Under the pieces are notes generated by a model that saw nothing but the letters and a program-made list of their open reading frames with translations, was not told the DNA's origin and searched no databases. Below are positions 52,901 to 63,255 of a stretch of 64,000 bases of DNA, in pieces. Made by a program: the position numbers and the translations under genes. The stretch comes from Portulaca oleracea (lineage: Eukaryota; Streptophyta; Magnoliopsida; Caryophyllales; Portulacaceae): assembly GCA_029582165.1 (NCBI GenBank), contig CM055880.1:3720001-3784000 (forward strand), read 5' to 3'. Position 1 is the stretch's first letter; each line of letters begins with the position of its first letter.

Positions 52901-53402
52901 AGTGCCGTCCGGTAATCCCCTAAATAAAAGTTAATCTCTTTGTCGAGAGGTTAGAAATTTTATGTTTATGTATGGGTTATGAAAATGGACCTTACCATTT
53001 TTGTCGATAAATAAATTAAAGTCTTTGGTTGGTATTTTTATTTTCAAAGTATGTGATTGATTTATATATGAAATTAGTTTCCTACGTATTATTAAGAATA
53101 AAATTATCAGAAATATCAAATCGATTTGTAGATGACATTAAAAGATTAAACTAACTTATGATTATTTGAATTTATGATTAAACTAATTTACCAAATTTAG
53201 CAAACATTTAAGGAGATATAGAGATAGAGAATTAAGAGACTGACAAGTGACAATTACCACCACCAGTCCACCACTAAAATCAAAGTCATTTATTGTGTTC
53301 AAAAGAAATCAAGGCCATTTACTCATCAATAAAATTTGTAACTTATTCTAAAAATAGAAAACAAAAAGATAGGGTTGTTTATCAAAATTTGGTCATATAT
53401 AT
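52901..53402. other. Intergenic, AT-rich
   Basis: No gene or repeat recognised before the Stowaway pair. Confidence 0.5.
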
Positions 53403-53404
53403 TA

Positions 53405-53700
53405 CTCCCTCCGTTCCATATTAATTGACATATTCAAAAAATTTCATATACCAAGGCTTAATTAAAAAAACTACTCAAATAAATAAATAGCACTATTTTT
53501 CAATGTATTTTTTTCGGATATCAAGATATAGGTAGTAAGAAAATGTGAGTAGCAGTAGTTTATATTTATTGAAAAAGTAAAAAGTTGTCATAATTATTAA
53601 GGTTAAAATAATTAAATTAGGTATTGGAAAATGGAAAGTGACAATTATTTTGGAACAAAAAGAGTTAGTTTAAGTGTCAATTAATATGGAACAGAGGGAG
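53405..53700. mobile_element. Stowaway-type MITE with TA TSD
   Basis: 296 bp. CTCCCTCCGTTCCATATTAA at the left and its inverted form (one change) at the right, with TA on both sides. Confidence 0.85.
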
Positions 53701-53712
53701 TATAACTAATTA

Positions 53713-53968
53713 CTCCTTCCGTTTCATATTAATTGTCATAATTTTGACTTTCACGGTCTTCAATATCACTCTTTGATTGATAATTTCTTACATAATACAT
53801 TATTAACAATTGCAATATTATACTTGTATGATAGTATTTTTCATTACGAATCTAATGGTGATAATTTTATATAGCAATTCATTGTATATATTGAGAAACT
53901 TAAGGTCAAAAATTTTGAAGTTTGATTGCACAATTTCCACAGACGACAATTAATATGGAACGGAGAGA
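53713..53968. mobile_element. Stowaway-type MITE
   Basis: CTCCTTCCGTTTCATATTAA at the left and TTAATATGGAACGGAGAGA at the right, ten bases after the previous MITE. Confidence 0.75.
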
Positions 53969-54391
53969 ATACTACGTATATGATTAGTTATTATAGTAGC
54001 TTGTTGAAAAGAACAAATCCTTAATACAAATATCCTATATCCGACACTGTTGTCTGGTTGTTAGCACGACCTGTACATGTAGCCTCCAGGCTTGCCCGTG
54101 TCATCTTTTTTGTGCTTTGCTCAACCCAATTTAATTTGATTAGCATCCTACATTTACTCTGCTAATCTTTTACACTTTAGTAATTGACATAAGATCTAAA
54201 TTTGATCCTAACAATTGTGTTCATAACGAGAAGTTCTATCATAACAGTATAATGTTGTAATTTTTTGATAAAATATATTATAAGAAATTCTTGATAAAAA
54301 AAATATTAAAAAATATGTAATATTTATAAAGTGACAATTAATATAAAATAAAAGGAAAGACATTTATTGTCATTTTATTTACACTAAAACT
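53969..54391. other. Intergenic
   Basis: AT-rich without recognised features. It ends in the left target site copy of the retrogene. Confidence 0.5.
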
Positions 54392-56619
54392 AGCTAGTAC
54401 TAAAATTAGTTTGATGCGTTTTCTCTCTGCCAGTGAAACCCTGCCCAGCCCCTGTTAGCCATTTTCTTATTCAACTTGCCGGTGCCCGTGACGGCTGGTC
54501 AACGGTCGTCACCGGCACCACCATCCGCCCAATCTACTTGATTTTAGCTTTTTTTTCCTGCTTTGGTTAGTCTTTTTAGGGTTATTTTGTCAAAGTGTGT
54601 GGGCAATTGGGTGTGGGTTACGGCCTCGCACCGGCTCTACTTCTCCAAATGACGCCCAATGTTCGTAAGGCGCGGTCGTGGTACGAAGCCCAACGTTCTC
54701 GTGCCACTTCTTGCGGTTAGGGTCTCTTTCTCTCTCCTTTCGGTAATTCGTTCAGTTGAGAGTTATTTGGTAGTTGTAGTCTGGTGGTTTGGCTTGGGGT
54801 TGTCATTGCTGGTGTCGTTCTGTTGTAGACCAGAGAGCTTTGGGGTAGTGTTGGTATTAGAGGCGTTAGTGGGTCAAGGGTGCTCTTAACTGCCTGTAGT
54901 AGGAGTGCTTGGGGTAGTGTGCTAGGTCCCCTGCTGGGCAGTCTTTACTGGTGCCAGGGGACTAGAATTGTCGATGTGCTTATTATTGTCGAAGAACAAA
55001 ACCTGTGGTGTTTTGGGAAAGTTTGTGGGTGCTCTAATTTGTCAATTGTGCGAAGTATGGAGGAGGAGATCGATAAGGAAGTCATGCAAATTGTGGCCAC
55101 CATGCCGCATCCGAGACATGTCATTTTCAAAGCAAAGGAAATAAAAGAACAAGGAAACCAGTTGTTTAGAAAGAAAGAGTTCAAAGAAGCTGCATTGGCA
55201 TATGATATGGAATTCCAATTCCTCGGTGCGGGAGAACCTGTTTGCGAGGACGATGTTGGGTCAATGGTAGAAGTGGGCATCGCACTCGGCTTAAACCTTG
55301 CAGCCTGTAGCTTAAAGTTAGGGGAGTTTAACCAAACCCTTACCTTTTGTAGGAGTGTTTTAGGATTTGATCCATTGAATGTTAAGGCACTTTTTCGTCA
55401 AGCAGTAGCCTTGACAAATCTTGATCGTATGGAAGAAGCAATGAAAGACCTTGAACGGGCAGTTGAATTAGACCCGGATAACAAGGAGGCGCATAAGGAG
55501 TTTCACAAGACCCAAAAGATGTTGGGCATAAGGTCATCCACAATGGACATGGAGGTGGAGACAAGTGTTAGTGTGGAAGAAAGTCGGAACAAGATAACAG
55601 ACGCAACCTGTTTACTTGAGAGTCAGGTTGAGAGAGAAGCGGAAACAACGGACTGCAGAACAGGTGTCCAACAAGAGGTCAGTATCAAAGAGATACATGA
55701 TTCTATGGACATTGATGGGAACACCAACAAAGAAGACCAAGAGAAAGAAAGGAAAACCAATCTTCACAACTGTGTTCTAGTTGCAAACCGAAATTCTATC
55801 ACATGCGTGGAGGATAGGGCTGATTGTAGCTCTACAGAATCTCCGGCAGACGTCCTCTCCTCAGAAGGCGTCATGAAAAATACCAAGTCTAAGCTGAAGT
55901 TTTCTAAACAACAAGATGATCAAATCTTGGCTTTGAATTCTGAAGCTTACGAAGGACTGCTCAAGGGAAATCACATTGAAGTTTTTGATCCTCACAGTAT
56001 GACGTATATGAAAGTCAAAGTCAGAAGGAAGTCACAGATGCCACCGACCCAAGAAAATGCAGCTAAATACCCAAACAATGTGCCAAGAAGGAAAGCAGGG
56101 ACACCACCGTTCTTCGACCAGATCCAAAGTTTGTCATAGGTTGTTTCTTTACCCCCATATCGAACAAGAAACCCGAAAAGCGTCGCCCATCAAGAAGATT
56201 TCCCACATCTAGCAGGGCTCTAAGGTCAGGTAAGAGTAGTTTTTGTTGCAGGAACCAAGGTGGGACGATCCACAACCGGGGCAGCATTGTGAAGGGATCC
56301 ACTTTTAATTTTGCCAACTGCAGGAGGTACAACACCGGAAAAGAAAGGCGACACGATTACCAGATGTCGAACAGTCACCTTTTGTCACGAAGAAAGTCAA
56401 AGCAGCAGGTTGTAGATTACAAGTTATAGAGTCTAGGTCTAAGGAGTCCCGTAATGGTAACCTCTTATTCGCGCCCTTTTGCTTTTTAGAAAAGTTTGAG
56501 TCTAGAGTTAAGGAAGAATATACCCTAGCAAGAAAAGCAAGGGACCGATCACTTCCTTAGCTGTCTTTAATTATGTACTCTGTCTTTGACCCCCCCCCAA
56601 AAAAAAAAGCTAGTACTAA
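54392..56619 (+). mobile_element. Retroposed insertion (processed retrogene) with 12-bp TSD and poly(A)
   Basis: AGCTAGTACTAA lies at 54392-54403 and again at 56608-56619, immediately after CCCCCCCCAAAAAAAAAA. The inserted 2.2 kb has no introns and contains the intact TPR ORF at 55057-56139. The 650 bases before the ATG are GC- and T-rich and may be the gene's 5' UTR or a LINE 5' region joined to it. Target-primed retroposition of an mRNA or chimeric RNA explains all these features. Confidence 0.75.
55057..56139 (+). CDS. TPR-domain co-chaperone-like protein (intronless)
   Basis: 360 residues. Residues 22-150 form three TPR motifs (KAKEIKEQGNQLFRKKEF, ALGLNLAACSLKLGEFNQTL, NVKALFRQAVALTNLDRMEE). 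The carboxylate-clamp residues that bind C-terminal EEVD of Hsp70/Hsp90 are all present: K30, N34, N80, K110 and R114. An extra ~15 residues between the first two motifs resemble FKBP-type TPR domains. Residues 155-360 are low complexity with a conserved-looking C-terminus (EAYEGLLKGNHIEVFDP). The Met at 55057 is chosen because the upstream in-frame extension (from 54880) shows no domain. The ORF is intact in spite of its retroposed origin, so it is either young or under selection. Confidence 0.75.
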   Translation: MEEEIDKEVMQIVATMPHPRHVIFKAKEIKEQGNQLFRKKEFKEAALAYDMEFQFLGAGEPVCEDDVGSMVEVGIALGLNLAACSLKLGEFNQTLTFCRSVLGFDPLNVKALFRQAVALTNLDRMEEAMKDLERAVELDPDNKEAHKEFHKTQKMLGIRSSTMDMEVETSVSVEESRNKITDATCLLESQVEREAETTDCRTGVQQEVSIKEIHDSMDIDGNTNKEDQEKERKTNLHNCVLVANRNSITCVEDRADCSSTESPADVLSSEGVMKNTKSKLKFSKQQDDQILALNSEAYEGLLKGNHIEVFDPHSMTYMKVKVRRKSQMPPTQENAAKYPNNVPRRKAGTPPFFDQIQSLS

Positions 56620-56740
56620 TCTACAGTAGACAGTTGATGATATGTTCTTCAATTCTACAACGCTATTCTACAATGCCATTAATGTAATAATTAGTATACA
56701 TGTGATGTTCTCTAACTAACCAACAAGAAAGATATAGTTA
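56620..56740. other. Short spacer
   Basis: Host sequence between the retrogene TSD and the next MITE. No features. Confidence 0.5.
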
Positions 56741-57404
56741 GGGTTGGCAATGAGCCGAGTCGAGCCCGAGTTTGGCAGGTTTGAGGCTTGGTTAATGAGC
56801 TATATTGTGGGTTTGGGTTGGCTTGCAAGTTTGGCGAGCTAGAAAAGTTAGACTCGTGAATTAGATCTCGCGAGCTCTCACAAGCTTTAATGAGCCAATA
56901 GTTTCTACATTGCTATTCATTTTTTTAACCTATAAAATGATCAAATAAAGTGTATCTCTTAAAATAGAAAATGTATAAAAAGAGCACTGATAACATCATA
57001 ATATAGTCAAATAATGATATAAGATTAAAAATTAATTAATTCAAAAGAACAATTATAGGATGTAAAATAAAATAATTTTATAATAATAATGAAAATAATT
57101 TATGATTGTGGATTTATAACACATGAAAAAGATCTGTCAAAAGTACAAGTTTCAATTTATTTGAATAGAGTAATTTAGTTTTTGAAATCTTATTACCAAA
57201 CAAAACATATATATGTGGTTCAATTTTCCATGCTCGATCACAAGCTTTACGAGCTTCACGAGCCGAGCTTTCTTGGATTCGAATTGGCTCACTTATGTGA
57301 TGAACTTTAGCCCAAGCAGGCTCGAGCTTATTGCGAGCCGAGCTTAACGAGATTCCCGCCGAGCTGGCTTGCGAGGGCTCACGAGCCGGCTTTGCTCATT
57401 GCCA
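56741..57404. mobile_element. MITE with GGCAATGAGC termini
   Basis: The left TTGGCAATGAGCCGAGTCGA and right GGCTTTGCTCATTGCCA ends are inverted, with many GAGCCGAGC/GCTCGGCTC subterminal repeats and an AT-rich middle. This is probably hAT-like. No clear TSD. Confidence 0.6.
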
Positions 57405-58081
57405 TGTACTTCAATTCAAATTAAAGGGAAGACTGCCTATATTCAGATCCCATTAGAACCCACGTTTGCAAGACTATATATTGAGGTTTGTTGTAGTTGT
57501 TTTATAATTTTAAGTTATTAGTAGATGAAATATTTGTATTCTTTTTTATAGTCCTTGTGTGAGGCTGTCTCACGTTAAACTTATTGTGAGATGATTACTT
57601 TCATATTGTAATTGTCGTTGTATATGTGAGTGAGTAAAATAGTTTATTTGAGACGATCGACATTAATGATAAATGTCAACAAAGAGTCTACTAGTGCTCA
57701 CTCATAACAGAATGCCAATAAAAGCACTAATACAACGATTGTAAACAATTCATACAATATTTTTAAACTCTACTACAACAATCATAAATCTTATAAAAAG
57801 TATTGATAAAACTGCACTGCAATGATAATAAACCTTTAAAGAGACCAAACATACTAGGTGCATAGGAGCACAGTTCACCCGAGAATATAATCTTTATTTG
57901 CAATGCTTCTTAGAGCGAACAACATAAACAGAATACATACGTACCCTTGACAACCACCTAACAAAAGATGGCTGATTTTATTTTATTAATTAATCTCCAT
58001 AATATATAAAAGGGTTTTATGAGGCATAATATGGCAGGTAGCTAGCTCCCATATTATATTATATTATATTATATTATATGG
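57405..58081. other. Intergenic; (ATATT)n microsatellite at the end
   Basis: No gene. 58051-58079 is a run of ATATT units, just beyond the stop codon of the knottin exon on the minus strand. Confidence 0.55.
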
Positions 58082-58269
58082 TTAAATGCACTCTCCTTCA
58101 AACGGTCCCAATATTCGAGGTCGTAAGCAGTAATGGGGCGGGCAGCACTCGGGTCCTCCATATTGTGGCAAATCGCAAGTTTCACCTAATTTTGCACATT
58201 GATCACTTTGCTTAATCATATTGGGTTTCTTCATTACCACTTCTTCTACTATCACTTGGCCACCTCCTC
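58082..58269 (-). CDS. Second knottin domain exon (probable exon 3 of knottin gene 2)
   Basis: On minus it follows the acceptor CCATCCATGGCAG and begins in phase 1. It reads GGGGQVIVEEVVMKKPN, then C-X6-C-X9-CC-X4-C-X12-C and a stop directly after ECI. It has no signal peptide exon nearby. Its phase matches the donor at 62110 of the gene 2 exon 2, giving a 145-residue protein with two knottin domains. Alternatively it belongs to a separate gene whose first exon I could not find. Confidence 0.6.
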
Positions 58270-58639
58270 CTGCCATGGATGGAATAACAAATGCAAATTT
58301 AGTATTAGGGCATAGTTTAGATAGGCTTAATTTATTAACACAAGTTTAGAAAAATAACTTCCCTATTTTTTTTCCGATAAATAGTGGACATCAGAGCAAT
58401 CTAATTGCCTTAAACATTATTACATGCATAGCCTAAAAAGGAGATCAAAATAGCTCAAACAAAGCCTATTGAGAAAAACCTATCCTCAACTAAAATAATC
58501 GATAAGAGTTGCTATGCATTCTAATGTCAAAGCTAGACAAACTCTATGAAAAAGCACAAAAGCATTTTGTGCATATATCAGTATATAGAGATGCACCAAA
58601 AATATGGAAAGTATGTAAAAGCTATTTTTTTTAACGAAA

Positions 58640-58940
58640 ATGATATGAATCTTTTGGCAAGATACTTTTTCAAAAACTCATTTTTTGTCTTTAATTTTTG
58701 GGTTAATAATTATTTGATGTTTTTCTGGCCATCAATTTTATTAAGTGACCAAAATACTCTTCTTCTTCTTCAAGGTATTACTTCAAAAATGGAAGAACAA
58801 GGGTATTTTGGTCACTTAACCAAATTGATGACCGAAAAAACACCTAATAATTACAAATCCAAAAATTAATGGTACCCCAAAATGAGTTTTGAAAAGTTGG
58901 GATATCTAAAAAAACATTTCACCAAAAGTTAGGGAACCTC
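58640..58940. repeat. Fold-back (MITE-like) inverted repeat
   Basis: AATAATTATTTGATGTTTTT ... TTAAGTGACCAAAATACTC is repeated in reverse complement as GGGTATTTTGGTCACTTAA ... AAAAAACACCTAATAATTA around a short CTTCTT-rich loop. Outer parts (CAAAAACTCATTTTT / AAAATGAGTTTTG) extend the pairing. Confidence 0.75.
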
Positions 58941-59824
58941 CGAGTAATTTTTTGAAAGAAGATTAAGGCCTTGTTCTTTAATACGGTTGGTTGGCCGAGG
59001 TGCCACAACACACCACAACATACTAATCCAACACAATTTACCACAACCAATGGCGGATCCAGGATTTAGAGTTAGTGGTGTCAGTATAATTTTCTTTTGA
59101 AAAAAAAATAAACATCACAAATAAACGCTACAATCAGTCATTTGAGTGATAATGTGAAATCGGTTATCTTTGCCTTGGATCATATGGAAGAGCACTTAGA
59201 TCAACACGACTTCTCCCGGTAGAATCAAAAGGGTTTATATTGGCTTCGGGATGTGGTGTTGGCGGTGTTTGAAATGCATCGACACTGTCCCTTTCTCGGT
59301 TCATTTGTACGTGAATTTTGGAATGAGGTGCCCGAATAGGGGCTAGAGTGAGAGGTTGATTCCCTACTCACTTTCTTAAAATATCTCTCCATCTTAAACT
59401 GAATTAAAAAATAAATTATAAACACCTACAACTTTACAAAATACACCATACCTAATCTAATGAATTAACAAATTTCATTCAAACACTTAATAGCCTCAAC
59501 AATTTCAAATAAATTGTACATAATGTAATTTATAAGTGTAAAAATAATAGTTTAACAAAATTTGCTTATTCATACACATACAATTAATAAACCCAAGTTT
59601 AATCATATTGACCTAATCACATAAATCTAATTCATAAATTGCAACCATATATGAGAATAAATTTAATAAAGAGGAAAGTAATTTGAGAAAAGAATAGAAA
59701 GAGACTTACATAAATTATGATTCAATTATGGAGTTAGGGTTCATGTAACTGCAGCTATATCAAACCTATGACCCTTGGGTCGCGCATCAATTCCCACACG
59801 CGCAAAGACAGACACCAGCGGGCT

Positions 59825-61472
59825 CAAAAATTTGCTCGGAGGTGCCATACATTTCTAACAACTGACCATTGGGGGACCACATTTTTTTAATGCACTCAAA
59901 GGGGACCAAGTTGCTAAACAATTAGCGAGTGGTAGCTGAAAAGACGAGGTAACCCTTATATATCTTCCCCCCTCAAAAAATTGATGCTTGGCCTGTGTCT
60001 TCATCAATGGTGAAACCCAAATGGCATGTTGTCAAAAGTCACACATACAACTCCCTCCTCAAAAGTCAGCATCAATTAACCCACCAAACACCACCTTCTT
60101 AGTTCTTATTCATCTTCATCAAATACCAACCAAACAAGCAACTGATATTACCCTCCAATCTGAGAAAAGAAGAATACCAAGAAAATAGGGGTCACTGGGA
60201 AAAGAAGAAGGAATACCAAGAACTTCCTGCACTCAAATGATTACCTCCAACTTCTCTTCTTATTTCTGCCATTTTTATCTAATCTTGTTTCTTCATTTGC
60301 AATCGCAGAGCTCAACAATTGCATCAAGAAATCTTTCCAAACCAAAATTGAGGAGGAAGGTGTATGTATTGCAGTCAGTTTATGATGAGATTTTTGGGGG
60401 TTTTGTGTATGCTGGTTTTCATTCATCAACCATAGCAATTGGGGCTTTGGTGCGTTGCAAATTTGTTGAAATGATCAATTCAAAAGAATGATACGATGTT
60501 TGGAACAAAGTTATAGGGTACCATTCACCAGTGACGATTGCACTTTGGGAGACAAGACAAAGATCTTTGAGATCATGATTGACCCTTGCATTGATCCTCC
60601 CCCACAAACCCAATGGCGACTAAACAAAAACCCCATATATAGGCATCATTCTGCACATATCTCAATTAGATAGAAAAGAAATTTGCTTGCTTAATCCACC
60701 AAACAGACCAACTTTTCTACTTCTTTCTAACCCCTCCCCTCTTTCAAAAAAAAAGAAAAAGGAAAAGAGTGTCGAAATTCAGAAGGAAGTCAATGGCGAC
60801 TAAACAAAAACCCCAGATAAATGCGGCTTAAAACCAAAAGAAAAAAGAAAGATCCCAGAAAAAAAGCCGAAGAATTTCAAACCCGTAGAACCCAGATATA
60901 CATGCAGAACAACAAAATTCAAGAATTCCCCAAAACTAAAAAAAAAAAAAAAAAATAAAGAAACGAGAATGATAAACCCAATTGCTCACCAGGACTCCAT
61001 CTGAGAGCAGGGTTACTGTTCTTTACAATTTCTCCTCTGATTTTTTTTTTTTTTTTTTGGTAATCGAAACCCTAATTTTCCATAATCCACACCCACATGT
61101 ATCATTCACAAGTTCAACGATGCAATAAACACCAAGGATTAAGGAGGAAGAATGATGAAGAACGAAGATGGAGTTCGATTAGTAGAGTGAGATTTACTTG
61201 TGACTCTCCTCGCCATTGTAGCTCAAGGAAGAAAGGAAGAATGAAGATGGTGGATGAAGGATGAAGGATGGAGGGTAGTCTCGGCATTGATCAAAGAAAA
61301 TTCAAAAAAATTTAACTTTACTCAATTGTCACCGTTTTTCGGCAAATAATGGCCGGAAAGTCACCTGCCAGCCAATTGTTTAACAATTTGGTCCCCTTTG
61401 AGTGCATTAAAAAAATGTGGTCCCTCAATTGTCAATTGTTAGGAATGTATGACACCTCCCAGCAAATTTTTG
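59825..61472. mobile_element. Mutator-like (MULE) element with long TIRs and 10-bp TSD
   Basis: CCAGCGGGCT lies at 59815-59824 and 61473-61482. The terminal inverted repeats start CAAAAATTTGCT and run for about 115 bases with few mismatches (TTTTTTTAATGCACTCAAAG is shared exactly). The 1.4 kb interior has no transposase. It has several short ORFs (for example 60237-60491) and a minus-strand stretch that looks like a gene leader, so it may carry captured gene pieces (Pack-MULE), but I recognise none. Confidence 0.8.
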
Positions 61473-61522
61473 CCAGCGGGCTATCAACAATTTTGTGATT
61501 CCCTTTGGTGTCATATCATATA

Positions 61523-61818
61523 CTCCCTCCTTTACAAATTAATTGTCATATTTCATAATTTTGCATATACCAATGTTTTAACTAAAAAACACTACCTAAA
61601 TAATTAAATATCACTATTTTCTAAGAGATTTTTAGTATATCAAGGTGTGAGTAGTGAGAGAATGTGAGTTGGAGTAGTTTTATTGATTGAAAAAGTAAAA
61701 AGTTAATATAATTATTAAAGGTAGAATAATTAAGTTAGGTATTGGGAAATGTAAAGTGACAATTATTTTGAAACAAAAAAAATTAGTTTAAGTGTCAATT
61801 AATATGGAACGGAGGGAG
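61523..61818. mobile_element. Stowaway-type MITE
   Basis: CTCCCTCCTTTACAAATTAA at the left and AATATGGAACGGAGGGAG at the right. TA precedes it and CA follows, so the right target base is changed. Confidence 0.78.
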
Positions 61819-62110
61819 CATAAGCTAAATATTTTTCCTTCTTTTTCCTAAACAGATTTTTTTTTTAAAAAAAATTCAGTGGTGTCAATTGACACCACAC
61901 TTGTACACGTGGATTCGCCCCTCAATTCGCCACAATCAACTTTTTCACATTTACCAATACAATTTACAATTATTAAAAATAAATTCAACCACAACTTACC
62001 ACAATCCACCACAACTTTTACAAACCCACCAAATTCCACCACAATTCCACCGCACCACGCCGCGTCATACCAGAATCAGGGCCTAAAATTTGGGATTATT
62101 TATTAATTAC

Positions 62111-62672
62111 CTGCTCTTTTGTTACCAGGTCTGTGGCAACGCCCAGGCACAGGTGGATATATCAAGATCGCAACGCAGACATATCCATCACAACAGTTTA
62201 TTCCTTCTTCCGGAAAACACATTTCATCCTCCACACTGCATGATTCATCACTCTTCCCCACCACTTCTTTAATCACTGTTTGGGCTCCTCCAAATGTTGA
62301 AGCTACAAATTTACAACAACCATCTCAATTAATTAGCTGTCGATCAGAAATAATTTAGTTCCATAATACAAGGATAATAATTATAAAAAAAATAGAAGCA
62401 ATTAACGAGGTCTGTCAAATTCATGGGTAAATTGGATTTCCCAATTTTTACCTAAATTTACCAAAATTTAACAAAATAAAAAATAATAATTTTGATATAT
62501 TAGGGTAAATTTAAAAAAAATTATCAAACTTACCAAAATTACCAAAAATTACCAAAATTTAACTTTTATCCATTTATTTTTTTACTCATAAATTTACCAA
62601 AGTAGAGATATTACCCATTGCACTAATCAAAAGTGCAAAAACAGCAAACTTGGGAAGCTTAAGGAAACCCAT
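62111..62672 (-). CDS. Knottin-type six-cysteine secreted peptide, gene 2 (exons 1-2)
   Basis: Exon 1 (62615-62672) encodes a signal peptide (MGFLKLPKFAVFALLISAMA) almost identical to gene 1 and ends in phase 1. The intron is 62303-62614 (GTAAT..TTTGTAG). Exon 2 (62111-62302) reads STFGGAQTVIKEVVGKSDES, then C-X6-C-X7-CC-X4-C-X12-C, the same spacing as gene 1. At 62110 the donor GCAG/GTAATT can be used in phase 1 to reach 58269. If it is read through, the next codons are Asn and a stop. So one gene may give a one-domain or a two-domain peptide. An antimicrobial role is inferred from the fold class only. Confidence 0.78.
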
Positions 62673-62756
62673 CGATTTTCTATGTATTTTAGTTGTTTTG
62701 AGTAGGGGAAAGTGATAATACTTTAAAGTTGCTTGCTTCATTCTTACATGCAAGTC

Positions 62757-62768
62757 CCTCTATTTATA
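62757..62768 (-). promoter_or_regulatory. TATA box of knottin gene 2
   Basis: The minus strand reads GGCTATAAATAGAGG about 90 bases upstream of the ATG. The core GGCTATAAATA is the same as in gene 1. Confidence 0.7.
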
Positions 62769-62832
62769 GCCGGGGCTTTTCTTCATCATATTATCTCATT
62801 CAATTGGAATTTGCCACGTACACAAATTATAC

Positions 62833-63255
62833 TCCCTCCTTCCAATATTATCTTAAATTAAGTTTCTTTTTGTCTATAATATATGTCTCTTTAAATGGAA
62901 AAATAAACCGTTTTAACAATAATTTCATATTTTTTTAATTTTTCAACTATTTTTCTACTTTTTTAGTGGAAAAGTTAATTGGAATTTCTAACCATTTTTG
63001 TTAAAATGATGGAAAAATTGTCCTACCATCCTTTTTCCTACTGTTCGAAAATGGATGGAAAAACGGTCAGATTACTAACCGTTTTCCCAACCGTTTTCGA
63101 ACAGTAGGAAAATTATTAGTACGAAAATTTTTCTACCATTTTAGCAAAAGTGGTTGGAATTTTCAACAATTTTTCTCACTTAAAAGTAGAAAAATAGTTA
63201 AAAAATTAAAAAAATATTAAATAATTGTTAAAATAATTGATGATTTCCCAACTAT
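62833..63255. repeat. Fold-back inverted repeat, about 170-bp arms
   Basis: The left arm (about 62920-63057) and right arm (about 63065-63230) are complementary over most of their length, e.g. TTTCCTACTGTTCGAAAA against TTTTCGAACAGTAGGAAAA. A Stowaway-like start CTCCCTCCTTCC lies at 62833. It could form a long hairpin RNA and is placed just upstream of the knottin gene 2 promoter. Confidence 0.75.

Larger units (their letters stand above)
59052..61910. mobile_element. Unclassified insertion with GGCGGATCC-type ends
   Basis: The left end GGCGGATCCAGGATTTAG and right end GTGGATTCGCCC are short inverted repeats, and both are next to a GTGGTGTC/GACACCAC inverted pair. Similar starts occur at 38131 and 63610. 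It contains the MULE and a Stowaway MITE. The boundaries are tentative. Confidence 0.4.
58967..62083. mobile_element. Harbinger/Tourist-type MITE enlarged by nested insertions, TSD TAA
   Basis: The left GGCCTTGTTCTTTAATACGG and right CAGAATCAGGGCC ends are flanked by TAA (58964-58966 and 62084-62086). The original CCACAA-rich interior is visible at 58990-59050 and 61915-62070. Everything between is secondary insertion. It lies in the proposed intron 2 of knottin gene 2. Confidence 0.8.

Noticed and set aside
54659..54889. A small membrane protein upstream of the TPR gene
   Set aside because: It overlaps the presumed 5' UTR of the retrogene, has no recognisable motif and is hydrophobic only because the DNA is T/G-rich.
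60237..60673. Host gene exons inside the MULE
   Set aside because: Short open frames with no recognised domain and no clear splice pattern. Left as possible captured sequence only.
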